Program-made: the position numbers and the translations under genes
Notes under the pieces: generated by a model
Databases searched by the model: none
Seen by the model: the letters and a program-made list of their open reading frames with translations, nothing else
Told to the model about the DNA's origin: nothing
Origin: Corynebacterium testudinoris
GTDB taxonomy: Bacteria > Actinomycetota > Actinomycetes > Mycobacteriales > Mycobacteriaceae
NCBI RefSeq assembly: GCF_001021045.1
Contig: NZ_CP011545.1
Location: 1,612,001-1,676,000 of the forward strand
Length of the DNA: 64,000 bases
Direction of reading: 5' to 3'
Shown here: one piece after another, positions 57,574-64,000 of the stretch
Numbering within the stretch: the first letter of the stretch is position 1
How the letters are laid out: every line of letters starts with the position of its first letter

Positions 57574-58572
57574 TTAGTCGATGTCGGCGTCGGAGTGGAT
57601 GTCGATCTTCCAACCCGTGAGGCGGGCGGCGAGGCGTGCGTTTTGGCCTTCGCGGCCGATGGCCAGCGACAGTTGGTAATCGGGAACAGTCACCTTGGCC
57701 GTTTGGGCCTCCTCATCGGTGACCTCGACTCGTACAACCTTCGACGGGGCCAATGCATTCCCGACGTAGGTGGCGGGGTCCGTGGAGTAGTCGATGATGT
57801 CGATCTTTTCTCCGGCGAGTTCGTTCATGATGTTGGTCACGCGTTGGCCGCGCGGGCCGATGCAGGCACCCTTGGCGTTGAGGCCCTTGACCGTGCCGGA
57901 GACGGCGACCTTGGAGCGGTGTCCGGCTTCGCGGGCGATGTTGATGATCTCGACGGAGCCGTCGGCAACCTCGGGGACTTCGAGTTCGAAGAGGCCTCGG
58001 ACCAGCTCGGGGTGGGTGCGCGACAGGTTGACCTGCACGTTGCGGGGTCCCTTGTTCACGCCGACGATGTAGGCCTTGATGCGGTCGCCGTGCTCGAGCT
58101 TCTCGCCGGGGATCTGTTCGGCGGGCAGGAGGATGCCGTCCTGGGGGTCGGTGTCGGTGCCCAATTGGACGATGACGATGCCGCGGGAGTTGGCGGTGAC
58201 GTCGCGTTGAACGACTCCGGAGACCACGCGGCCTTCGAACTCTTGGTATTCGTCAAAAACTCGTCCGGCTTCGGCCTCCCTCAGCTTTGCGACGATCGCG
58301 TCGCGCACCGCAGGTGCGCCCAATCGGGCAAAGTTGTCGGGGGTGTCGTCGTGCTCGGAAACGACGTCACCGTTGTCATCCAGTTCGCTGACGATGATGG
58401 TGACGGATCCGGTGGCGGTGTCGATGTCGACGCGGGCGCGGGACTTTTCGTCCTCGCCGCGGTATTCACGGTAGGCGTGAATGAGTGCTCCGCCGATGGT
58501 CTGCAGCAATTCCTGGACCGCAATGCCTTTGTCCTTCTCGATGGCCTCGAGTGCTCGCAGATCAATATTCAC
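57574..58572 (-). CDS. nusA: Transcription termination/antitermination protein NusA
   Basis: Binds RNA polymerase and nascent RNA. The 332-residue protein has the N-terminal RNAP-binding domain, an S1 domain (about residues 110-180, [26 protein letters not shown]), and two KH domains ([37 protein letters not shown]). The E. coli acidic repeats are absent, as usual in Gram-positives. Start is a GTG at 58572 overlapping the rimP stop (GTGA). Confidence 0.95.
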   Translation of the reverse strand: MNIDLRALEAIEKDKGIAVQELLQTIGGALIHAYREYRGEDEKSRARVDIDTATGSVTIIVSELDDNGDVVSEHDDTPDNFARLGAPAVRDAIVAKLREAEAGRVFDEYQEFEGRVVSGVVQRDVTANSRGIVIVQLGTDTDPQDGILLPAEQIPGEKLEHGDRIKAYIVGVNKGPRNVQVNLSRTHPELVRGLFELEVPEVADGSVEIINIAREAGHRSKVAVSGTVKGLNAKGACIGPRGQRVTNIMNELAGEKIDIIDYSTDPATYVGNALAPSKVVRVEVTDEEAQTAKVTVPDYQLSLAIGREGQNARLAARLTGWKIDIHSDADID

Positions 58573-59111
58573 TTGTTATCCTCTCGCCAGGCGTTGGCCT
58601 GTTCACTGTCCAAACCGGTGAGCTCAAGTTCGGCTTCCGGCGCTTTCGCGAATTCAATTTCTACCACCGCGGCCACCGTTTCATCCAATTGCCACACGCG
58701 CATCTCCGGTTGCTTCTTCACGGTGCGGACGAGAACCACTTCGTCCTCGGCATCGTTGAGCGCGCCAATGCGCCATGTCTGACCCTCGAGAGAGACGAGG
58801 CGGTGGCGGTTGCGCCGCCAATGCCGCGGTGCGGTCAACGGCGTATCAACACCGGGCGTCGAGACCTCCAGCGTGTAACCGGCGCCGAGCTTGATCTCGC
58901 CGCGGTCCTCGGCGGCGTCGAGAAGCACCGACACTTCCTGCGAGACCACTTCCAACAGGTCGAGATCGGGGTGGTTGTCGGCATCAAGACGGATCCCCAC
59001 GACCGACTTCTTGCCGGCGCGCGTGACCTTGATGTCCTCGACGTCGAGGCCGTGTCGCTGCGCAATCGGGGTGATTAAAGTGCGGAGTTGATCAATACCG
59101 GGGAATGCCAT
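58569..59111 (-). CDS. rimP: Ribosome maturation factor RimP
   Basis: Needed for 30S maturation with ribosomal protein S12. The 180-residue protein has the alpha/beta N-terminal domain (AQRHGLDVEDIKVTRAGKKSVVGIRLD) with LEVSTPGVDTPLTAPRHWRRN, the family hallmark, and the C-terminal SH3-like domain. The ATG at 59111 lies 7 bases after a TAGGGT -10 box (59124-59119), so the operon rimP-nusA probably begins leaderless. Confidence 0.94.
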   Translation of the reverse strand: MAFPGIDQLRTLITPIAQRHGLDVEDIKVTRAGKKSVVGIRLDADNHPDLDLLEVVSQEVSVLLDAAEDRGEIKLGAGYTLEVSTPGVDTPLTAPRHWRRNRHRLVSLEGQTWRIGALNDAEDEVVLVRTVKKQPEMRVWQLDETVAAVVEIEFAKAPEAELELTGLDSEQANAWREDNK

Positions 59112-59148
59112 GAGCTACACCCTATCGCGAGGCGGTAAGTTGTCGGAT
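59112..59148. promoter_or_regulatory. Compact divergent promoter of rimP and the DUF4439 gene
   Basis: 37 bp with TAGGGT for rimP (minus, 59124-59119) and TAAGTT for the lipoprotein gene (plus, 59136-59141), each 7 bases from its start codon. Both transcripts would be leaderless and the -35 regions overlap the opposite gene's promoter. Confidence 0.55.
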
Positions 59149-59892
59149 GTGAACCATCGCTTGACTCTCGCCCTCGTCATGAGTGTGCCCTTGCTCGCCT
59201 CCTGCACCGTCGATGACATCGCGATGGCGTTTGGTCCCTCCCCCAATGCGGAGTTGGTGAAGATTGCCAACCGCGCCGCCGCCGATCACCGCACGGAGGA
59301 ACTAGCAGCACTAGAGGCTGAGATCGCCCGTCTCTGCGGGACCCACGCCGACGGATCGGCCCCGCAGTCCTGTGCCTGGGAACCGGAGCCGGAGAAGGCA
59401 CCGGGCGGCGATGACCTATCAGTACTCATTGAGGGAACGGGGAAGGCCCCCGCCGAGTCCCGCCCCCTCCTCGTCGGGCTCGCCGTTGACCAGGCGATCG
59501 AGCAGCCGGCTGGGAACGAGTTTCCAGTGGACGTGGACATCAAGGCCGATGTCGACCTCGTACGGGAGATGCTCGAACAGGAATACGCCGCGGAATACGC
59601 CATCGGGGTGGCGAATGCCTTCGGTGACCCCGCGGACGTCGATAAGCTTCGCGAGGCCCACCAGCTGAGGATCCTTCGCCTGCAAGAATTGCTGGCACCC
59701 CACAGTGTCGTGCCCGTCGCCGAGCCGGGCTACGAGCTGGCCAATGGCGAGTCCTTGCCGTCGATCAAGGACATCGAGCGCAACCTCGAACTCGAGTGGA
59801 TGGCCTCGGCTGTGGACGCTCAGACGAACGCGTGGCGGGACTGGGCAGTTCGCGGCGCAGCCAGCACGAGGTTGTCAGTACAGGATTCATAA
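59149..59892 (+). CDS. DUF4439 (ferritin-like) lipoprotein
   Basis: 247 residues from the GTG at 59149. The N-terminus is a lipoprotein signal (VNHRLTLALVMSVPLLASC), Cys19 being the lipid site. The helical C-terminal domain (VREMLEQEYAAEYAIGVANAFGDPAD to RILRLQELL) matches DUF4439, a ferritin-like family next to rimP in mycobacteria and corynebacteria. Metal binding is possible but not evident from motifs. The start is supported by a -10 box at 59136-59141; an in-frame ATG at 59110 overlaps the rimP start and gives a poor signal peptide. Confidence 0.8.
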   Translation: MNHRLTLALVMSVPLLASCTVDDIAMAFGPSPNAELVKIANRAAADHRTEELAALEAEIARLCGTHADGSAPQSCAWEPEPEKAPGGDDLSVLIEGTGKAPAESRPLLVGLAVDQAIEQPAGNEFPVDVDIKADVDLVREMLEQEYAAEYAIGVANAFGDPADVDKLREAHQLRILRLQELLAPHSVVPVAEPGYELANGESLPSIKDIERNLELEWMASAVDAQTNAWRDWAVRGAASTRLSVQDS

Positions 59893-59924
59893 GTTCGCCG
59901 TAGTGCGCGGGTACAGTCCCGAGG

Positions 59925-61847
59925 GTGACTTCTTCCACTGCCCGCGCTTTCCGCTGGCTCACCCTCCTCCTGCTCGTCCTCGGAATGGGCGTCATCGCCC
60001 TGGGGGCCGCACAGCAACCGTCCTCCCCCACGGCGATGCTTCCCGACGACGCCGATTCGACGCAGGTCGCCCAGATCCTCGCCGAACGTCCCGGCGACAA
60101 CGGCAATGAGGCCATCGTCGTCTTCACTGCCGCCGATGGCGCCCGCATCGATCTGGCGGAGCTCGCCCCGAAGGCGGAAGCGCTCGGCGGGCCCCTGATC
60201 CCCAATGAGGATCTCACTGCCGCGTTGGTGCCGGTGGAAGTCTCCTCCGACAGCTTGCTCGACAACGTCGCCGCGGTGACCGACCTGCGCGCGGCAGCCG
60301 CCGAGGGCCTGCCGGATTCCATCAGTGCCCAGGTCACCGGGCCTGCTGCCATCGACGCCGACCTGTCCGGGGTGTTCGAGGGCGCGAATGTCATGTTGCT
60401 GGCCGTCACCGGCATCATCGTCGCCGTCTTGCTCATCGTCACCTACCGCTCCCCGATCCTGTGGCTCATCCCGATCCTGGTCATCGGCATCGCCGACCGC
60501 GTGGCGGCCACCGCCTACACGTGGATTCTCGACGCCGTGGGAGCCAGCTGGAACGAATCCACCGGCGGCATCCTCTCCGTGCTCGTTTTCGGCGCGGGCA
60601 CCAACTACGCGCTGTTGCTCATCTCCCGCTACCGGGATGAGCTGACAAAGACCGACGATCGCTTCCAAGCCATGGCGGCGGCGTGGCTGCCCACCGTGAA
60701 GACGGTCTTTGCCTCCGGCACCACCGTCATTATCGGCGTGGCCTGCCTGCTGCTGTCCGCGGTGCCCACCACCCGGGGCTTGGGAATGGCGTCGATGATC
60801 GGCGTGACCATCGCCATGCTCTTTGCCATGTTCGCTCTTCCCGGAGCCCTCGTGCTGTTCAACCGGTGGATTTTCTGGCCCAAAGCGCCGGTGGTCGGGG
60901 AGGAAACCCAGCACAAGTTCTGGGACCGGATCGGTGGTGTGGTGCGCCGTCGGCCGCTGCCGGTCGCGGTGGGAGCGCTGGCCGTGCTCGGTATCGCCTG
61001 CCTGGGTGCGCTGCAGATCCAAACGGGTTTGACCCAGTCGGATCAGTTCATTGATAAGCCTGAGTCCATTGCGGCGGCCGAACAATTAGAGCAGGCATTC
61101 CCCGATCAGCAGGCCACGCCGGCGATCGTGGCTACTCACGACGCGACGGCGGCTACCTCCGCGCTCGAGTCCGCAGGCGCCAACGTGGCTCCGCAGGACT
61201 CCGTGGCCGGGTGGGACATCCTGCAGGTGTCCGGGCCGGACACCGCGGAGCTGCGCGAGATTCTCTCCGGCACCGATACCCTCGTCGGCGGCCAAAACGC
61301 TGAACTCTACGACCAGGAGCAGTCCGCGGCGGACGATCGCCTGATCATCTTCCCGCTCATCCTGGCGCTCATTTTCGTCGCGCTCATGGTTCTCTTGCGT
61401 TCGGTCCTCGCCCCGCTCATCATGACCGCGTCGGTGTTGCTCACCAACATCGCGGCCCTGGGCCTGGGTTGGTGGGTATCCACCGGGCTCTTCGGCTTCG
61501 AGCGTTTCGACGGCGCCACTCCCCTCTACGCCTACGTCTTCCTCGTGGCGTTGGGCATTGATTACTCCATCTTCCTCATCACCCGCACGCAGGAAGAGGC
61601 CAAGGTCCACGGCACGAAGGAAGGAGTGCTCAAGGCACTGTCCTCCACCGGTGGGGTGATCACCTCCGCCGGCATTCTCCTGGCCGCAGTGTTCGCGGCC
61701 TTGGGAGTCCTGCCGCTGGTGGTACTCGCTCAGGTGGGCATCGTCATCTTCATCGGCGTCCTCCTGGACACCCTCATCGTGCGCACCATCTTGCTGCCCG
61801 CCATCGTGCAGATGGTGGGCGACAAGTTCTGGTGGCCCAGCCGCTAG
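59925..61847 (+). CDS. MMPL/RND family membrane transporter
   Basis: 640-residue protein of the MMPL group of RND transporters. An N-terminal membrane segment and an extracytoplasmic loop (about residues 30-160) are followed by membrane helices, a second loop, and a second helix set; GADYSI-like motifs appear as [18 protein letters not shown] and [17 protein letters not shown]. Members export lipids or drugs; this short, two-loop form is probably a drug or lipid exporter of unknown substrate. GTG start 7 bases after TACAGT (59912-59917), leaderless. Its 3' end overlaps proS (convergent) by 4 bases. Confidence 0.9.
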   Translation: MTSSTARAFRWLTLLLLVLGMGVIALGAAQQPSSPTAMLPDDADSTQVAQILAERPGDNGNEAIVVFTAADGARIDLAELAPKAEALGGPLIPNEDLTAALVPVEVSSDSLLDNVAAVTDLRAAAAEGLPDSISAQVTGPAAIDADLSGVFEGANVMLLAVTGIIVAVLLIVTYRSPILWLIPILVIGIADRVAATAYTWILDAVGASWNESTGGILSVLVFGAGTNYALLLISRYRDELTKTDDRFQAMAAAWLPTVKTVFASGTTVIIGVACLLLSAVPTTRGLGMASMIGVTIAMLFAMFALPGALVLFNRWIFWPKAPVVGEETQHKFWDRIGGVVRRRPLPVAVGALAVLGIACLGALQIQTGLTQSDQFIDKPESIAAAEQLEQAFPDQQATPAIVATHDATAATSALESAGANVAPQDSVAGWDILQVSGPDTAELREILSGTDTLVGGQNAELYDQEQSAADDRLIIFPLILALIFVALMVLLRSVLAPLIMTASVLLTNIAALGLGWWVSTGLFGFERFDGATPLYAYVFLVALGIDYSIFLITRTQEEAKVHGTKEGVLKALSSTGGVITSAGILLAAVFAALGVLPLVVLAQVGIVIFIGVLLDTLIVRTILLPAIVQMVGDKFWWPSR

Positions 61848-63601
61848 CCGCGAATCAGCTCCACCACGCGGGCAACCGCCTCGGTGGCGGGAACCTCAAA
61901 GGTCTCGCCACCGCGGACCCGCACCTCGACGATGCCCTCGGCGAAGGAACGGCCGAGGACGATGGCGAAGGGAATACCCAGCAGTTCGGCATCCTTGAAC
62001 TTGACGCCGGGGCTGACCTTGGGGCGGTCGTCGAAAAGCACCTCGAGGCCAGCGGCGTCGAGTTCGGCGACGATGGCATCGCCCGCCTCCAGGGCCGCGG
62101 AATCCTTGTTCGCAACAACAACATGGACCTGGTACGGCGCAATTTCAACGGGCCAGTTCAGCCCCTTGTCATCATGGCGCTGCTCGGCGAGCACGGCCAT
62201 GAGGCGGGAGACGCCGATGCCGTAGGACCCCATGGTCGGGATGGCGCGCTTGCCATTTTCGTCGAGGATTTGCACATCGAACGCCTCGGTGTACTTGCGG
62301 CCCAGCTGGAAAATGTGGCCGATTTCAATGCCGCGCTCGAGGGTCAGCGTGCCCATACCATTCGGGGCGGGATCACCTTCGAGGATTTCGGCGGCCTCGA
62401 TGAAGCCATCCACCTCGAAATCGCGGCCGGCGACGAGGCCAACGACGTGGCGGTTGGGCGCATCAGCGCCCGTGATCCAGGCGGTGCCATGGACCACGCG
62501 GGGATCGGCGAGCACGCGGACCCCGTTGGCGGCGAGGCCGCGCGGCCCGACGTAGCCTTTGACCAGGAAGGGATTGCGCTTGAAGTCCTTTTCTTCGGCC
62601 AATGCCACCTCCGCGGGTTCCAGGGAGGCTTCGAGGCGCTTCATATCCACTTCGCGATCGCCCGGGACCAGGACGCCGAGCAGTTCGCGCTCCTCCGCGC
62701 CCGGCTCCAGGATGGTCACCACCAGGCATTTGAGGGTGTCAGCGGCCGTGACCGGGCGGCCCTCAATCTCCACGCCGATGCTGTTAGCCCAGTCCACGAG
62801 GGTGGCGATGGTCTCCGAATCCGGGGTCTCATGTTCGACTGCCTCAGCCAGGCCTTCAATGGGCCGCTCGATCCCCGGCTGGGTCACCACGGCCTCCACG
62901 TTGGCGGCGTAATCGCCCTCGGTGGCGCGCACGAACGTGTCCTCGCCGTTGGGGCTGAGCGCTAAGAACTCCTCCGAGGCCGATCCGCCCATGGCACCCG
63001 AGGTTGCTTCGCAGATGGCGTACTCAATGCCCAGGCGGTTAAAAATTGCCTGGTAAGCACCACGATGCACCTGGTAGGACTGCTCCAATCCGGAGTCGGT
63101 CATATCGAAGGAGTAGGAATCCTTCATGATGAATTCGCGCCCGCGGAGAATGCCCGCGCGGGGACGTTCCTCATCGCGGTACTTGGTTTGGATTTGGTAC
63201 AGCGTGACGGGGAAATCCTTATAAGAGCTGTACAGATCCTTCACCGCGGTGGCGAACATTTCCTCGTGCGTCGGGCCGAGGAGCATGTCATTGCCCTTGC
63301 GATCCTGCAGGCGGAACAGCGCGGGGCCATACTCGGTCCACCGACCCGTCTTCTCATAAGGATCACGCGGCAGGAGCGCGGGGAACAGCAACTCCTGGCC
63401 CCCAATATTGTCCATTTCCTCGCGGACGACGTTCTCGATCTTGCGCAGAGTGCGCAGGCCCAGCGGCAGCCAGGAGTAAACGCCGGGGGCGGCGCGGCGA
63501 ACGTATCCGGCCCGGACGAGGAGTTTGTGGCTGGGTACCTCGGCGTCGGAAGGATCTTCGCGCAGGGTGCGCAGGAACAGCGAGGACAGGCGTGTGATCA
63601 T
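61844..63601 (-). CDS. proS: Proline-tRNA ligase
   Basis: Charges tRNA-Pro. The 585-residue protein is the bacterial (ProS type 1) form with class II motifs: [34 protein letters not shown] (motif 1), [28 protein letters not shown] (motif 2), the editing insertion domain around residues 230-390, and motif 3 [17 protein letters not shown]. The ATG at 63601 lies 8 bases after TAGAGT (63615-63610), so it is probably leaderless. Confidence 0.96.
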   Translation of the reverse strand: MITRLSSLFLRTLREDPSDAEVPSHKLLVRAGYVRRAAPGVYSWLPLGLRTLRKIENVVREEMDNIGGQELLFPALLPRDPYEKTGRWTEYGPALFRLQDRKGNDMLLGPTHEEMFATAVKDLYSSYKDFPVTLYQIQTKYRDEERPRAGILRGREFIMKDSYSFDMTDSGLEQSYQVHRGAYQAIFNRLGIEYAICEATSGAMGGSASEEFLALSPNGEDTFVRATEGDYAANVEAVVTQPGIERPIEGLAEAVEHETPDSETIATLVDWANSIGVEIEGRPVTAADTLKCLVVTILEPGAEERELLGVLVPGDREVDMKRLEASLEPAEVALAEEKDFKRNPFLVKGYVGPRGLAANGVRVLADPRVVHGTAWITGADAPNRHVVGLVAGRDFEVDGFIEAAEILEGDPAPNGMGTLTLERGIEIGHIFQLGRKYTEAFDVQILDENGKRAIPTMGSYGIGVSRLMAVLAEQRHDDKGLNWPVEIAPYQVHVVVANKDSAALEAGDAIVAELDAAGLEVLFDDRPKVSPGVKFKDAELLGIPFAIVLGRSFAEGIVEVRVRGGETFEVPATEAVARVVELIRG

Positions 63602-63633
63602 GAACGGTAACTCTACCCGGTAGCCTGATCGTC
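63602..63633. promoter_or_regulatory. Compact divergent promoter of proS and yaaA
   Basis: 32 bp with TAGAGT for proS (minus, 63615-63610) and TAGCCT for yaaA (plus, 63621-63626), 8 and 7 bases from the start codons. Confidence 0.55.
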
Positions 63634-64000
63634 ATGCTGATTGTGCTGCCCCCTTCGGAAACCAAAGCTCACGGTGGGTCCCATCCGCCTTTGAACCTGG
63701 ATTCTCTGTCGTTTCCGAGCTTGAATTCACAACGGCCCGAACTCATCGCCCGCCTCGAAGACCTGTGCAGTGACCTTGACACAGCCATGCGCGTGCTCGG
63801 CATCTCGGAGAAGCTTCGGCCGGAAGCCGAATCCAACCGGTCGTTGCGCACGTCCCCCACCATGCCGGCACTGCAGCGCTACACCGGAGTGCTTTTCGAC
63901 GCCCTCGATGCCCCGTCCCTGCCACCCTCCGCGTGGCAGCGCCTCGCCGTCGGCTCGGCACTGTTCGGGGTCGTCCGGGCAGGTGATCTCATCCCGCATT
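63634..64000 (+). CDS. yaaA: YaaA family peroxide stress protein (5' part)
   Basis: The first 122 codons are visible before the window ends. MLIVLPPSETKAHGG is the typical start of YaaA/DUF328 proteins, followed by LNLDSLSFPSLNSQRPELIARL and ALQRYTGVLFDALDAPSL. In E. coli YaaA limits intracellular iron during hydrogen peroxide stress. A TAGCCT box (63621-63626) lies 7 bases before the ATG, so it is probably leaderless. Confidence 0.88.
   Translation, partial: MLIVLPPSETKAHGGSHPPLNLDSLSFPSLNSQRPELIARLEDLCSDLDTAMRVLGISEKLRPEAESNRSLRTSPTMPALQRYTGVLFDALDAPSLPPSAWQRLAVGSALFGVVRAGDLIPH

Overview
The window looks like the chromosome of a high-G+C Corynebacterium. The protein sequences and gene order (gluABCD-recX-recA, bioYMN, dapB-thyX-dapA, rnj, ftsK, pgsA-cinA-clgR, pnp-rpsO, ribF/truB, rimP-nusA-ylxR-infB-rbfA, proS) match what I know of Corynebacterium glutamicum and its relatives. 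Many start codons lie 6-8 bases after a TAnnnT -10 box, as expected for the leaderless mRNAs common in this genus.

Layout. 1-1210: 5' part of miaB (minus). 1425-4788: glutamate ABC importer gluABCD. 4864-7050: recX, recA with a LexA-type site, and a DUF3046 gene (all minus). 7148-9050: biotin ECF importer bioYMN. 9058-9386: three 105-bp tandem repeat units. 9434-11771: pspA-like, clgR, cinA, pgsA (minus). 11862-16251: YciI-like gene, terC with a Mn riboswitch, ftsK. 16338-21634: TIGR03085 gene, rnj, dapA, thyX, dapB (minus). 21705-25676: VOC protein, lipoprotein, pnp (minus), CPBP protease. 25742-26011: rpsO (minus). 26051-43958: accessory defence island. 43974-46965: SWIM protein, unknown protein, nucleoside hydrolase, ribF (minus). 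46995-49805: truB, an AbiEi/DUF559-like protein and a phosphopantetheinyl transferase. 49798-54154: metallophosphoesterase, MATE, nrnA, rbfA, second metallophosphoesterase (minus). 54156-59111: infB, ylxR, nusA, rimP (minus). 59149-64000: DUF4439 lipoprotein, MMPL transporter, proS (minus), 5' part of yaaA.

The most interesting part is the 17-kb island inserted next to rpsO. It has four large genes on the plus strand: a SNF2-type helicase, a 1534-residue N6-adenine methyltransferase, a 2107-residue helicase/DUF1998/PD-(D/E)XK protein, and a UvrD-like helicase with a RelE-like N-terminus. The first three follow the order of class 1 DISARM (drmD, drmMI, drmA, drmB), but DrmA- and DrmB-like parts appear fused, a nuclease-like domain is appended, and no PLD protein (drmC) is present. 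Directly behind the methyltransferase, tail to tail, lies an inverted 5'-truncated second copy of its C-terminal quarter. Conserved edges are in the same reading frame and the middle is divergent. This is the layout of an invertible specificity cassette and suggests phase-variable methylation. The island is bracketed by an 82-bp imperfect direct repeat, and the right copy overlaps an ISL3-like transposase remnant.

Other DNA-level signals: the 10-mer CTTATCGACG occurs nine times in mixed orientation in coding and non-coding DNA; the rnj terminator palindrome contains the -10 box and start codon of the next gene; three divergent gene pairs share promoter regions of only 29-37 bp; and two copies of a roughly 90-bp hairpin element lie beside the phosphopantetheinyl transferase gene.
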